A stretch of 37,715 nt of DNA from Syntrophaceae bacterium UBA1163 (GCA_002311635.1 DBZJ01000157.1:1-37715); one strand, 5' to 3'; shown: positions 1 through 8,317, numbered from the stretch's first letter. The notes: a model not told the origin generated them from the sequence alone. Made by a program: numbers and translations.

Positions 1-13
1 TTTTCAATCATAA

Positions 14-70
14 GGTCTGAACTTGGTTCAGAATCTCTAAGGAAAAGACCCTGAATCGGGTTCAGGGTGA
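14..70. repeat. Two short palindromes, dispersed-repeat type
   Basis: Two hairpins stand next to each other downstream of the flavoprotein gene. CTGAAC (17-22) pairs with GTTCAG (26-31) around TTG, and CCCTGAA (49-55) pairs with TTCAGGG (61-67) around TCGGG. There is no T-run on either side, so I read them as a dispersed palindromic element and not as a classical terminator, although they could still slow transcription or protect the 3' end of the minus-strand operon. Confidence 0.5.
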
Positions 71-111
71 CAATGAATCAATCGATAAAGTAGTTTTTCA
101 TGTTGGTCTTC

Positions 112-1887
112 CTATATTTCTTGTCTGTAAAACCCTGATTCACGATGGTATTCTTCCATCGTGATTGTTCCGGTAGGGCATCGTTTAACACATAGGCCAC
201 ATTGGATGCAGCGGGATTCGTCTTTGAAGATGACGGAGGCCAAGTTGAGTTTTTGAGCTTCTTCTAAGGAAACTTTGTAAAGAGATTCAACCAATTTTGA
301 GAGCTTTTCATCTCCCTCTATTTCATCGAGCCTTGCCATGCGGAAACAAAATTTTGGGCAGATATCGACACAGCCGCCGCAAAGGATACATTTTGCCCGA
401 TCGAATATGGTGAAGATGTGACACTGAAGACACCGCACAGCCTCCTTTACCGCCACCTCTCTGGAAAAGCCCAATTCTACTTCTCTATCCATGCACCCTC
501 TCTCCTGAACAGGAAGAGTCTCCATTCTCTGTCGAGGTATCTTCTCCAGGTCGGGGTCGATATGGACCTCCCGAATCGCGGTGAAGTAAGCGGGCTTCTT
601 TTCGAATACTTCTCCGCTCAGATACCTGTGAATCGAGAGAGCCGCCTTCCTTCCATCGGCGATCACCCGTATCACATCCCTGGGACCTGTGACAAAGTCT
701 CCTCCGGCGAAGATACCGTGCACATTCGTCTCAAACGTTTCTGGATTGACGGACAGACGATCCCATTTGGAAATTTCGAGGCCGATCTCTTCGGGAAGGA
801 AAGAGATATCCGGCGATTGACTGACCGCCGGTATGAGGAAATCGATATCGATGTCGAATTCAGTTCCTTCAACAGGGATCGGCCTTCGGCGGCCATCCTT
901 TTCGGGGTCACCCAACCGGTTTCGGATACATTGGACCCCTGAGACTCTTCTTCCATCTCTCGAGAGGACCCGAATCGGTTGTGTGAGGTAATGTACTTTG
1001 ATGCCTTCCTCTTCCACCTCCTCTAATTCCCTGGGATCAACAGGCATCTCCTCTCTGGTCCTGCGATAGAGAATGAAGACCTCCTTTGCGCCCAATCGAA
1101 AGGAAGAACGGGCTGAATCCATGGCTGTATTTCCGCCTCCGACCACAGCCACTCTTGAGCCAATTTTTGGATTCTTGTCCAGATTGACCATTCGCATAAA
1201 GGTCACACCATGGATCACACCTTGAAGATCCTCCCCGGCAATTCCCAATCTTTCCGCCTTATGCGCCCCCGCAGCGATGTAAACGGCATCATACTTCTTT
1301 CTCAAGCTTTCTAAATTCAGCTCTTTTCCAATGGGCATGCGGGTGACGACTTCCACTCCTAATTGTCTCACCTCCTCAATCGCTTGCTGTACCACTTCCC
1401 TGGGAAGGCGGTAGGGAGGAATTCCAACATTAAGCATCCCGCCCGGAATGGGGAAGGACTCATAGGTTGTGACGGAATAACCGAACCTGGCGAGATCATT
1501 GGCGGCTGAAAGCCCGGAGGGTCCGGCGCCGATGACCGCCACGTTTTTGTCCCTCTTTTTGATCGCTGTTTCTTTTTGAGGGACGTGAGTTTCGAAATCC
1601 GCAGAAGCCCTCTTCAATGAGCAGATGGAAATAGGGAGATCGATCAGGAGACCTCTTCGGCATTTCTCTTCGCAGGGGTGGACACAGATTCGGCCCAGAA
1701 TAGCGGGGAATAGGTTGTCGCCGCGGTTCAGCTTAAAGGCCAGATTGTAATTCTCTTCTCGGATTGCTGAGATGTATTGCGGGGCACGGGTATTAACGGG
1801 GCAGGCATTTTCGCACCCAATGTTTTCCTCAAACCAGCGTTGATTAGGAATTTGGACATGAAATCGATTCATAAAAGGTCGATTCAC
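112..1887 (-). CDS. GltD-like FAD/NAD(P) oxidoreductase with C-terminal 2x[4Fe-4S] ferredoxin domain
   Basis: This flavoprotein resembles the small subunit of glutamate synthase and NfnB-type electron-transfer subunits. It begins with the GltD-type cysteine-rich domain (ENIGCENACP near residues 21-30, then CVHPCEEKC near 68-76). An FAD Rossmann motif (VIGAGPSG near 118-125) follows, then an NAD(P) Rossmann motif (VVGGGNTAMDSA) and the FAD-closing motif FAGGDFVTGP. The C-terminus adds ferredoxin motifs CILCGGCVDICP and CIQCGLCVKRCP. No glutamate synthase large subunit is nearby. It is the last gene of a minus-strand redox operon, 103 bp after the NrfD gene. It probably moves electrons between NAD(P)H or ferredoxin and a partner on the cytoplasmic side; the partner is not determined. 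The 1887 start is a GTG; an ATG at 1872 is equally possible and starts a protein five residues shorter. The family call is firm, the substrate unknown. Confidence 0.85.
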   Translation of the reverse strand: MNRPFMNRFHVQIPNQRWFEENIGCENACPVNTRAPQYISAIREENYNLAFKLNRGDNLFPAILGRICVHPCEEKCRRGLLIDLPISICSLKRASADFETHVPQKETAIKKRDKNVAVIGAGPSGLSAANDLARFGYSVTTYESFPIPGGMLNVGIPPYRLPREVVQQAIEEVRQLGVEVVTRMPIGKELNLESLRKKYDAVYIAAGAHKAERLGIAGEDLQGVIHGVTFMRMVNLDKNPKIGSRVAVVGGGNTAMDSARSSFRLGAKEVFILYRRTREEMPVDPRELEEVEEEGIKVHYLTQPIRVLSRDGRRVSGVQCIRNRLGDPEKDGRRRPIPVEGTEFDIDIDFLIPAVSQSPDISFLPEEIGLEISKWDRLSVNPETFETNVHGIFAGGDFVTGPRDVIRVIADGRKAALSIHRYLSGEVFEKKPAYFTAIREVHIDPDLEKIPRQRMETLPVQERGCMDREVELGFSREVAVKEAVRCLQCHIFTIFDRAKCILCGGCVDICPKFCFRMARLDEIEGDEKLSKLVESLYKVSLEEAQKLNLASVIFKDESRCIQCGLCVKRCPTGTITMEEYHRESGFYRQEI

Positions 1888-1990
1888 CTCTATCCGGGAG
1901 ATGGAGTGTATGATACGAGGAAGGACCTTGGAAGTAAATACGGGAAATCATGTATTTCTGACGGAGAAATGCGGTATTTCGAGGATGAGC

Positions 1991-3289
1991 TTAGAATTTT
2001 CGGAAGGAACCCTGTCTCCAGGCCTGATCTTCTTCTTCGCGCCTGGAACTGCGTTCAACATAGCTGACGTGGCTGAATTCTCCGGCTTCAATGGGGATGG
2101 CCACCTTCATCAAGAGGGTGAAGACGAGTAGTCCCACTGCCCAAATGCCAAAGGAAACCATAAGTTCCAAGGGATTCGGGATATAAACATAGATTTCTCC
2201 GAGCGGGTCCGGAACAAATCCCGGGATGACGAAACCCGGTCCTTTCTCAATCCAGACCCCGATGATAACGAGAAGACACCCCAGGTTAAGGGTGGCCAGC
2301 CGTTTTCGCGTACCTGGAATAAGGAAAAGGAAAAAAGCGATCACGTTCATCGCCATGGCTGCCCATATCCAGGGGACAAGTTGCTTGTGTCCATGAAGTC
2401 CCTCGAATAGGTATTTGAGGGGAGCAATGTGGATCGTATTGGAATAATATTCCTTGAACAGTTCCGCGGAGAGGAGAAAGAGGTTAATAAACATGGCATA
2501 GGCGATCAGCTCAGCAATCTTAAACAGTGCCCTGTCCTCTACCTTGATGGCCGATATCTTTCGAATGATCTGAAAGATAATGATCATGATCGCAGGGCCG
2601 GAGCACAGAGCGCTTGCCAAAAACCTTGGCGCGAGGATCGACGCATTCCAGAAAGGGCGAGCGGCAAGGCCGTTGTAGAGGAATGCGGTCACTGTGTGAA
2701 TGCCTACCGCCCAAGGGACGGAGGCCAGGATAAACGGAAGGATAAATTTCCAATTGGGCTCTTTACGATAATAGAATTTCACCAAGAGGTAAACAGGAAT
2801 AAGGAGATTTAGAAACAGATAGCCGTTGAGAACAAGGACGTCCCAGGCCAAAAGCGATTCCGGAAAGTGCATCAAACCGATAAAGGGAACCATGTGCCAG
2901 AACCGGTCGAGCCTTCCAAGATCTACCATGACAAAGAGGATGGCCATGACAATGGATGACGCGGCGAAGAGCTCGCCGAGGACCACGATCTCTTTGATCG
3001 GTTTGAATGAGTAAATGTAGGATGGGATGACCAGCAAGACCGCAGCAGCAGCCATCCCGACCAGATAGGTGAAATTTGCAATGTAGAGACCCCAAGAGAC
3101 CTGGTCGGTCATGTTCGTTTCAACCAGACCCACGTTATGCTGCTTTAGGTAATAAACAAGACCGACCCAGATGATGGCTAAGAGAAAGAGGCACCAGGCG
3201 TAGTAAGCTTTGCTTCCCCTCGCCACGAGGGAGAGCGTTCTCCGGTAAAAGTGCCATGTTTCCTTCAGGGTTTCCCGGAACTTTTCCAT
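1991..3289 (-). CDS. NrfD/HmcC/DsrP-type integral membrane quinone-interacting subunit
   Basis: This 432-residue protein is strongly hydrophobic, with about ten predicted membrane segments, and resembles the polysulfide-reductase NrfD family (HmcC, DsrP, QrcD). Members of that family bind menaquinol in the membrane and pass electrons to, or take them from, a periplasmic Fe-S protein. Its cytoplasmic N-terminus is followed by a first membrane helix rich in W, L and I. The C-terminal tail is charged (SSRREEEDQAW). It starts 6 bp after the stop of the Fe-S protein gene and so is almost certainly co-expressed with it. The gene order cytochrome, Fe-S protein, NrfD matches membrane redox modules of sulfate and metal reducers. 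The direction of electron flow and the physiological partner cannot be read from the sequence. Confidence 0.85.
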   Translation of the reverse strand: MEKFRETLKETWHFYRRTLSLVARGSKAYYAWCLFLLAIIWVGLVYYLKQHNVGLVETNMTDQVSWGLYIANFTYLVGMAAAAVLLVIPSYIYSFKPIKEIVVLGELFAASSIVMAILFVMVDLGRLDRFWHMVPFIGLMHFPESLLAWDVLVLNGYLFLNLLIPVYLLVKFYYRKEPNWKFILPFILASVPWAVGIHTVTAFLYNGLAARPFWNASILAPRFLASALCSGPAIMIIIFQIIRKISAIKVEDRALFKIAELIAYAMFINLFLLSAELFKEYYSNTIHIAPLKYLFEGLHGHKQLVPWIWAAMAMNVIAFFLFLIPGTRKRLATLNLGCLLVIIGVWIEKGPGFVIPGFVPDPLGEIYVYIPNPLELMVSFGIWAVGLLVFTLLMKVAIPIEAGEFSHVSYVERSSRREEEDQAWRQGSFRKF

Positions 3290-3295
3290 GGATCT

Positions 3296-4210
3296 CTATG
3301 TTTCGAAAAAATAGTAGAACTTAGGCTCCGTGTTCAAGTCTTCCTTGAGCCGGAAGGCCCGTTTTCGATCGATGATATACCTGATTTCGCTGTCAGGATC
3401 GAGAAGGTTTCCAAATTTCCTCGTCCCCGTGGGACAGGCCTCCACGCAAGCCGGATACCTTCCATTTCTCACCCTCTGGATACAGAAGGTGCACTTGTCT
3501 ACCGCACACTTCATCCGCGGCCTGTTTCCGAGGTAATGGACCGAAGGATTCACTTCCTCGGGCGGAATGTTCGGCTCTGCCCAGTTGAAGACCCTTCCCT
3601 TGTAAGGACATGCGGCGATGCAGTACCTGCAGCCGATGCACCAGTTGTAATCGACCACCACCAATCCATCCGGTTCTTTCCAGGTGGCATGGACCGGACA
3701 TACCTTCACACAAGGAGGATCCTCGCAGTGCTGACACTGCACCGGGAGATAGAGGAATCCTTTCTCCGGCACCTGAGGAGGATCGTAGTAATGCTCGGAG
3801 TCGTCAAGATTGATCAGCGTTCCTCGCTTCAGCCTGAGAACCCTGATCCAATGGAGCTGTGGCTTGTATCGGGAATTATTGTTTTCTCTTACACACGCAT
3901 AAACGCATCGCCTGCAGCCGATGCACCGGGAAAGTTCAAGACCATAACCCCAGAGGGTGTTGGGAATGGCTTCCTTCGTGCTGATCTCAAATTTCTTTCC
4001 GTATTTTCGCGAGTACCTCTCTTCCAGCTTGGCAATGACAACTTTCTTTTCTTCGCGAGTCATTTCATGAAAATGTTTTTGGAGGAAGTCTTCAGCCTCC
4101 TCCTTTGAGCAGGACGAGAGGAGCGGGATAGACATTCCTGCCACGGTAGTCAGGGAAAGATTGCGGAGAAACTCCCTTCGCGTGTAACGTTGCTTATCTT
4201 GATATTCCAT
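3296..4210 (-). CDS. Tat-exported four-cluster [4Fe-4S] ferredoxin subunit (HmcB/DsrO/QrcC type)
   Basis: The 304-residue protein opens with a twin-arginine signal (TRREFLRN near residues 10-17, then a hydrophobic run). The signal ends in a lipobox-like LSSCS near 31-35, so it may be a periplasmic lipoprotein. Four cysteine groups follow in the order usual for DMSO-reductase-type electron-transfer subunits: CIGCRRCVYAC (from residue 96), CQHCEDPPCVKVCP, CIGCRYCIAACP, and CAVDKCTFC with a distant CVEACP. These should hold four [4Fe-4S] clusters wiring the heme protein to the NrfD subunit. Its start overlaps the end of the cytochrome gene by 17 bp, suggesting translational coupling, and the NrfD gene follows after 6 bp. 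A catalytic molybdopterin subunit is not present in the window. Confidence 0.88.
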   Translation of the reverse strand: MEYQDKQRYTRREFLRNLSLTTVAGMSIPLLSSCSKEEAEDFLQKHFHEMTREEKKVVIAKLEERYSRKYGKKFEISTKEAIPNTLWGYGLELSRCIGCRRCVYACVRENNNSRYKPQLHWIRVLRLKRGTLINLDDSEHYYDPPQVPEKGFLYLPVQCQHCEDPPCVKVCPVHATWKEPDGLVVVDYNWCIGCRYCIAACPYKGRVFNWAEPNIPPEEVNPSVHYLGNRPRMKCAVDKCTFCIQRVRNGRYPACVEACPTGTRKFGNLLDPDSEIRYIIDRKRAFRLKEDLNTEPKFYYFFET

Positions 4211-4703
4211 CGTGATTTTCTTCCGGACGGTAAGGCGGAGGCTCGGGCTTCAAGGGTTTGAATTTGGGATCGTGGGGGTTGTGGCAGTTGGCGCAGAGAT
4301 AATAAGTCCTCTTGCCTGGCCCGGCAAAATATCCCACCCGCTTTCCATGAAGGCCAGCCTTCCAATCTTTATAGACATTTCCATGGCATTCGCCACAGAG
4401 GCGATAGCTTTCTGTGAAGTCGATCAAATCTCCGTTATAAAGCCGCAGTTTGTCCCGATTCTTCGCATCATGGCAGTCGAGGCACCATCTCATCGTTTCG
4501 GCATGATGAAGCTTGATATCCGTGTGCTCTTCTTTCAAGACCCTCTTCTTTCGATTTACTTCCATGGTCGCATGGCAGTTGCTGCAGGGGAACATTCCTT
4601 CAGTCATCGGAGGAGGCATGTACTCTTCAACGACTGGCATGGCAGAGGAAGCGAAAAAAAACAGCAGAAACAGACAAGTAACTGCTGCATAGAATGCTCT
4701 CAT
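4194..4703 (-). CDS. Periplasmic tetraheme c-type cytochrome
   Basis: The 169-residue protein has a typical signal peptide (residues 1-22, ending near SSAMPVV) and four CXXCH heme-binding motifs: CSNCH (40-44), CLDCH (74-78), CGECH (103-107) and CANCH (137-141). Extra histidines (for example HH at 66-67) could be distal heme ligands. The C-terminal tail is proline-rich. It is the first gene of the minus-strand redox operon and overlaps the Fe-S gene. It is probably the periplasmic electron entry or exit point of the complex. Similar tri-gene cytochrome / Fe-S / NrfD sets occur in Geobacter and sulfate reducers, but I cannot name an exact orthologue. Confidence 0.88.
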   Translation of the reverse strand: MRAFYAAVTCLFLLFFFASSAMPVVEEYMPPPMTEGMFPCSNCHATMEVNRKKRVLKEEHTDIKLHHAETMRWCLDCHDAKNRDKLRLYNGDLIDFTESYRLCGECHGNVYKDWKAGLHGKRVGYFAGPGKRTYYLCANCHNPHDPKFKPLKPEPPPYRPEENHDGISR

Positions 4704-4891
4704 GATCGTCCGATAGCCTTCCCGCTCGAGAAAAAAGATCTAAGATATCCGTATTCGATTTTACCAAACCCCAAAATCCAAGCTAACATCTCCCGTTTCA
4801 AATTGCAACCTCTTCTGTCAAAAAATTGATTATCAAGCATGGGTAAGGCTCATGTCTTGAATTAGACCCGAAGGTGTGATAATTTTTCCCC
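4704..4891. promoter_or_regulatory. Divergent intergenic region between redox operon and comB-like gene
   Basis: This 188-bp gap separates two divergently transcribed genes and must contain both promoters. On the plus strand TTGAAT (4857-4862) followed by GATAAT (4878-4883) resembles a sigma-70 promoter, but the spacing is only 15 bp and it would start transcription almost at the ATG. GAAGGTG (4870-4876) is the only purine-rich stretch before the 4892 ATG and is rather far from it. I see no convincing minus-strand promoter. Confidence 0.35.
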
Positions 4892-5614
4892 ATGAATATC
4901 GATATTCGGTTATTACCTTCTGCTCCCAACCCCAATCTTCTTTTTGATCGAGTCGTTGTGGTCATCGACGTTCTCAGGGCAACTTCTGTCATCATCCATG
5001 CCATGTCCGAGGGAGCATCAGAGGTCCTTCCTCTGGGCAGTGTAGAGGAGGCCCTTCAAATGGCTAAGGCCTTTCCAAGAGGTTCTGCGCTTTTGGGCGG
5101 GGAGAGGGAGAGTCGGAATATCCCGGGATTTGATTTAGGGAATTCTCCTCGAGAGTATGTTGCGGAAAAGGTAAAAGAGAAAAAATTGATCCTGACGACA
5201 ACCAATGGAACAAAAGCGTTTCATTTGGTTTCTTCCGGGAAAGAAATTTTAGTGGGAAGTTTTTTTAACATAGGAGCCGTAGCACAGAGATGTCTTGAAT
5301 CGGGCAAGGACCTCCATATTTTCGCCTCAGGGGATGAGGGAAATTTTTCTCTGGAAGACACCATCTGCGGAGGAATGTTGATTGATCTGATCACAGAGAA
5401 AAGGAAGAAATCCATTTCTCTGACGGATGCCTCCCAGTGCGCCCAGATCCTTTATAAAAGATTCGAAGGCAATCTGTTGGAGGCTTTCCATCTCTCCCGT
5501 CACGGAAAAGAGCTGATTAACCGCGGCTTTGAGGATGACCTTGCCTATTGTGCTCAAATAGATATTAGCTCTCTTGTGCCCATTTTCAGGGAAGGGGTGG
5601 TTAGGGGTAGGTGA
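4892..5614 (+). CDS. comB: 2-phosphosulfolactate phosphatase family protein (ComB-like)
   Basis: The 240-residue protein matches the ComB family in length and in motifs: the N-terminal VVVIDVLRATSVI, the LGGERES segment, the GFDLGNSP motif, TTTNGTKA, and ASGDEGNFSLEDTICGG. ComB hydrolyses 2-phosphosulfolactate to sulfolactate in coenzyme M synthesis of methanogens. Many bacteria carry the family without the rest of the pathway, and no ComA or other CoM gene is visible here, so the true substrate is uncertain. A stop codon lies a few codons upstream in frame, which fixes the start at 4892. The protein appears cytoplasmic. The next gene is on the same strand, 194 bp on, past a small palindromic insert. 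Confidence 0.82.
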   Translation: MNIDIRLLPSAPNPNLLFDRVVVVIDVLRATSVIIHAMSEGASEVLPLGSVEEALQMAKAFPRGSALLGGERESRNIPGFDLGNSPREYVAEKVKEKKLILTTTNGTKAFHLVSSGKEILVGSFFNIGAVAQRCLESGKDLHIFASGDEGNFSLEDTICGGMLIDLITEKRKKSISLTDASQCAQILYKRFEGNLLEAFHLSRHGKELINRGFEDDLAYCAQIDISSLVPIFREGVVRGR

Positions 5615-5619
5615 TTGCA

Positions 5620-5698
5620 GAATGCGGTCGATACGACCGCCCGTACCGTGGCGGATTGCGCCTGCCTTGATGAGCCGTCGGCGAGGCAGGGAATGCGG
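5620..5698. repeat. Small MITE-like insert flanked by 8-bp direct repeats
   Basis: The octamer GAATGCGG occurs at 5620-5627 and again at 5691-5698. Between the copies lie 63 bp that contain two hairpins: CCGCC/GGCGG near 5638-5655 and CCTGCC/GGCAGG near 5661-5690. The arrangement looks like a tiny insertion with a target-site duplication. The direct repeat could also be chance. Confidence 0.4.
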
Positions 5699-5808
5699 AA
5701 TAAAGAACAGAATATTGCTGGGGTGAATAGGGCAAAGGAATAGAAGGTGAGGGATTTCAACGCCATGCGCTCTGCTCTATGCCCTATGCGAGTTTGGGAG
5801 AACGACTA

Positions 5809-6279
5809 ATGCGACGCCGGGATCGGGAACTAAGGAATAAGGAAACGATCTTAGCTATTTTAGAGCAGGCTGAGGTAGGCAGAATGGCCACCGTCAATCG
5901 TAAGGGTTTTCCGGTCATCAAGCCTGTTAACTTTATTTATTGGAACGGAAAAATCTATCTTCATTCCTCAACGAAGGGGGAAAAGATCAGCGATATCCGT
6001 CGAGGTAGTCCCGTCTGTTTTGAGGTGGACGAGCCCATTGCCTATGTGGCGGTCGTAGAACCCGCCTGCAGAAGCACCTACTACTACCGGAGCGTCATCG
6101 TCAAGGGAAGTGCTGCCATTGTAAGCAGGCTTGACAAAAAATTGAAAATTCTCGAGAGGATGATGCAGAAATACCAACCCGAGGGTGGCTATAAAGAAGT
6201 AACTGGGGAGATTCTCAAGAGGACGGCGGTGATCGAAATCTCTATTCGTGAAATGACCGGAAAGGAACATATGGGTTAG
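5809..6279 (+). CDS. Pyridoxamine 5'-phosphate oxidase-like flavin-binding protein (NimA/PPOX family)
   Basis: The protein has a split-barrel flavin-binding fold by family resemblance: VGRMATVNRKGFPVIKPVNF at the start, then IYLHSSTKGEK, VCFEVDEP and the YYYRSVIVKGSAAIV strand. The class includes nitroimidazole reductases and FMN-binding proteins of unknown role. I chose ATG 5809 (156 aa) over 5779 because GGGAG at 5796-5800 is a good ribosome-binding site and conservation seems to start at the RRRDRELRNKE stretch. Its TAG stop is directly followed by the ATG of the DUF362 gene, so the two are likely co-translated. The substrate is unknown. Confidence 0.78.
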   Translation: MRRRDRELRNKETILAILEQAEVGRMATVNRKGFPVIKPVNFIYWNGKIYLHSSTKGEKISDIRRGSPVCFEVDEPIAYVAVVEPACRSTYYYRSVIVKGSAAIVSRLDKKLKILERMMQKYQPEGGYKEVTGEILKRTAVIEISIREMTGKEHMG

Positions 6280-7500
6280 ATGGAATCTTCTGTCTCTATT
6301 GTCAAATGCAAAGATTACGGTGAAGAAAAAGTCTTGAGCGCACTTCGGCAGGCCATCGACCTGATTGGAGGGATTCAGGCTTTTGTAAATAAGGGCAGTC
6401 GTGCTCGCCTCGGGGCGCTCGCCTCTCGGCGCTCGCCTCTCGGCGAAGCCGAGGGAAGCCGAGGGAAGCCACGGGTTCTCCTTAAGCCCAATCTCCTCTA
6501 TGGAAAATCTCCAGAAAAAGCTGTGACCACCCATCCCTCTGTCGTTAGAGGAATGATTCAGATCGTTCGAGAGGCAGGAGGCATTCCGTTCATCGGGGAT
6601 AGTCCCTCGGTCGGAGGCCTGATGAGAACCGCGGAGAAAGCCGGCATCAAGGCCGTGGCGGATGAGATGAAATGCCCTCTTGTGGAATTCAACAGACCTA
6701 CTCTTCCTTCGAAAGTGGAAGGAAAAATATTTAAACAGCTGGAAGTTGACCAGGCAGTTCTTGATGCAGAAGTCGTCATTAATCTTCCGAAATGGAAGAC
6801 CCACGCGCAGATGGTTCTCACCCTGGGAGTGAAAAATCTTTTCGGATGCGTTCCTGGTCCGAGGAAGCCTTTGTGGCATCTCAGGGCGGGAGAGAGCCGG
6901 AAGGCCTTTGCCCAGGTTCTATTGGATCTGTACAGGGTCGTCCAGCCCTCGTTGACGATTCTCGATGGCGTCGTGGGTATGGAAGGAAATGGGCCCGGAA
7001 GTGGAGACCCGATTCCACTGGGATTGATTTTGGCGAGTAAAAATGCGCTGAGCATTGATCTCGTCGTGTGCGATCTCTTAGGTATCCCGAGGAAGTCGAT
7101 CCCCACAAATCAGGTGGCCCTTGAAGATGGGCTGGGAGGGGATTCGATTGAAGTCTTGGGAGAATCGATCGAGGCGTCCAAAATTTCCAGCTTCAAGCTT
7201 CCTCCACCCTTTGCGGTCACCTGGAATCTCCCCGGGTTTGTGAGAAAGGCGCTGAAGAATGCATTAACCTCCAAACCCTGGATTGACGATCAGCTGTGTG
7301 AAGATTGTGAGCGCTGCGCAGAGATCTGTCCTGCAAAGGCTTTGAAGAAGACGGGTGAAGGTCTTGCCTTCGACTATGGTGAGTGTATCCGTTGTTTCTG
7401 TTGTCAGGAAGTCTGCTCGTCAGGAGCGATATCCATCAAGCAAGGATGGGCATTGAAGCTCGTGAGCAGAAGGCCGAAGGTGGAAAGCAGAAGAAAGTGA
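6280..7500 (+). CDS. DUF362 domain protein with C-terminal 2x[4Fe-4S] ferredoxin
   Basis: DUF362 proteins are iron-sulfur proteins common in anaerobes; their reaction is unknown. The DUF362 core is seen in VLLKPNLL (near residues 66-73), THPSVV, GDSPSVGG, INLPKWKTH and GVKNLFGCVPG. The C-terminus carries two ferredoxin motifs, CEDCERCAEICP and CIRCFCCQEVCS, which should bind two [4Fe-4S] clusters. There is no signal peptide. Start ATG 6280 follows the previous stop without a gap. Residues about 39-62 (SRARLGALASRRSPL and on) are encoded by short tandem repeats at 6414-6470, look foreign to the family, and interrupt the region before the VLLKPN motif. The last residues (SRRPKVESRRK) are also low-complexity. 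Confidence 0.82.
   Translation: MESSVSIVKCKDYGEEKVLSALRQAIDLIGGIQAFVNKGSRARLGALASRRSPLGEAEGSRGKPRVLLKPNLLYGKSPEKAVTTHPSVVRGMIQIVREAGGIPFIGDSPSVGGLMRTAEKAGIKAVADEMKCPLVEFNRPTLPSKVEGKIFKQLEVDQAVLDAEVVINLPKWKTHAQMVLTLGVKNLFGCVPGPRKPLWHLRAGESRKAFAQVLLDLYRVVQPSLTILDGVVGMEGNGPGSGDPIPLGLILASKNALSIDLVVCDLLGIPRKSIPTNQVALEDGLGGDSIEVLGESIEASKISSFKLPPPFAVTWNLPGFVRKALKNALTSKPWIDDQLCEDCERCAEICPAKALKKTGEGLAFDYGECIRCFCCQEVCSSGAISIKQGWALKLVSRRPKVESRRK
6391..6472 (+). repeat. Tandem GC-rich repeat inserted in frame inside the DUF362 gene
   Basis: GGCGCTCGCCTCTC is repeated directly at 6414-6427 and 6428-6441. It is followed by AAGCCGAGGG twice (6446-6455, 6456-6465) and a partial third copy. The first pair can fold back on the second (CTCGGC/GCCGAG). 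The units are 14 and 10 bp, not multiples of three, yet the reading frame stays open. Confidence 0.7.
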
Positions 7501-7516
7501 TGTAGCGCCCTCATTT

Positions 7517-7569
7517 ACCCCAGTTAGAAATAATGCCCCGCTGGAATTTCTGACGGGGTTTACTGAGGG
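7517..7569. repeat. Dispersed palindromic repeat, copy 1 (family encoding the spurious NPVRNSSG peptide)
   Basis: ACCCC-A-GTTAGAAAT (7517-7531) and ATTTCTGACGGGGT (7546-7559) form an imperfect inverted repeat around GCCCCGCTGG. The segment from 7535 to about 7564 matches, with few changes, the reverse complement of 19494-19523 in the kdpB-kdpC gap, so both belong to one family. Read on the minus strand it gives the NPVRNSSGA peptide that I recall from many mis-annotated small ORFs. It sits just before truA and may act as a 3' hairpin for the DUF362 transcript. Confidence 0.75.
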
Positions 7570-7579
7570 TGGAAAGCTA

Positions 7580-8317
7580 ATGCGCAATATCAAACTTATC
7601 ATTGAATACGATGGAACGAATTATCAGGGATGGCAGGTCCAACCTGGGGGCCCAACGATACAGGGGGTGCTTGAAGAGAGGCTGTCACGTCTCACAGGCG
7701 AAAGAATCCGTTTGGCTGGTTCCGGGAGAACGGACTCGGGGGTTCATGCCTTGGGCCAGGTAGCTCACTTTAAGACGCAAAGCCGGATGGACATCCGTAC
7801 GATCCAAAGGGCGCTCAACAGTCTCCTCCCTCCTGATATTGTGATTCAAGAGGTAGAAGAGGTTGACGAAGGCTTTCACGCACGAAAGCATTCGAAAAGC
7901 AAAGTCTACGAATACCGAATTCTCAACCGGAATCTTCGGTCAGTCTTTCACCGCGGGTATGTATGGCATGTTCCTCAAAGGCTGAATTTGACGGAGATGA
8001 AGAAAGCAACTCAGAGTTTGATCGGAGAGCATGACTTCTCTGCATTCCGCACGGTGGGCTCTCCCACCCGTACAGCCATTCGAAGGGTGATCCGGGCGGA
8101 ATGGAAGAGGGGGCGAGATGGCCTCATCCGGTTCGAGATCGAAGCCAGTGGTTTTTTGAAACAAATGGTGAGATCCATCGTTGGAACGTTAGTCGAGATT
8201 GGAAAAGGAAAGAGAAAGGCTGCCGATTTGCGGAAGATCTTGAATTCCAAGGACAGAAGAGAAGCAGGCCCCACTGCCCCTGCCCAAGGATTATTTTTGA
8301 AAGAAGTAAAGTATTAA
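7580..8317 (+). CDS. truA: tRNA pseudouridine(38-40) synthase TruA
   Basis: TruA isomerises uridines 38-40 in the anticodon stem-loop of many tRNAs. The 245-residue length is normal. The N-terminal YDGTNYQGWQVQP motif and the catalytic GSGRTDSGVHALGQ motif (Asp at residue 52) are intact. Later family motifs are SKSKVYEYRI and EASGFLKQMVRSIVGTL. Start ATG 7580 has a modest GGTGGAAAG ribosome-binding site. It stands alone, downstream of a palindromic repeat and upstream of the RAYT element. Confidence 0.95.
   Translation: MRNIKLIIEYDGTNYQGWQVQPGGPTIQGVLEERLSRLTGERIRLAGSGRTDSGVHALGQVAHFKTQSRMDIRTIQRALNSLLPPDIVIQEVEEVDEGFHARKHSKSKVYEYRILNRNLRSVFHRGYVWHVPQRLNLTEMKKATQSLIGEHDFSAFRTVGSPTRTAIRRVIRAEWKRGRDGLIRFEIEASGFLKQMVRSIVGTLVEIGKGKRKAADLRKILNSKDRREAGPTAPAQGLFLKEVKY

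Noticed and set aside
5968..6879. 303-residue minus-strand open frame across the PPOX and DUF362 genes
   Set aside because: It covers two recognisable plus-strand genes and has histidine/arginine-rich composition typical of antisense translation.
7420..7602. 60-residue minus-strand frame containing NPVRNSSG
   Set aside because: The peptide comes from the palindromic repeat at 7517-7569 and recurs with that repeat; it is not a protein gene.
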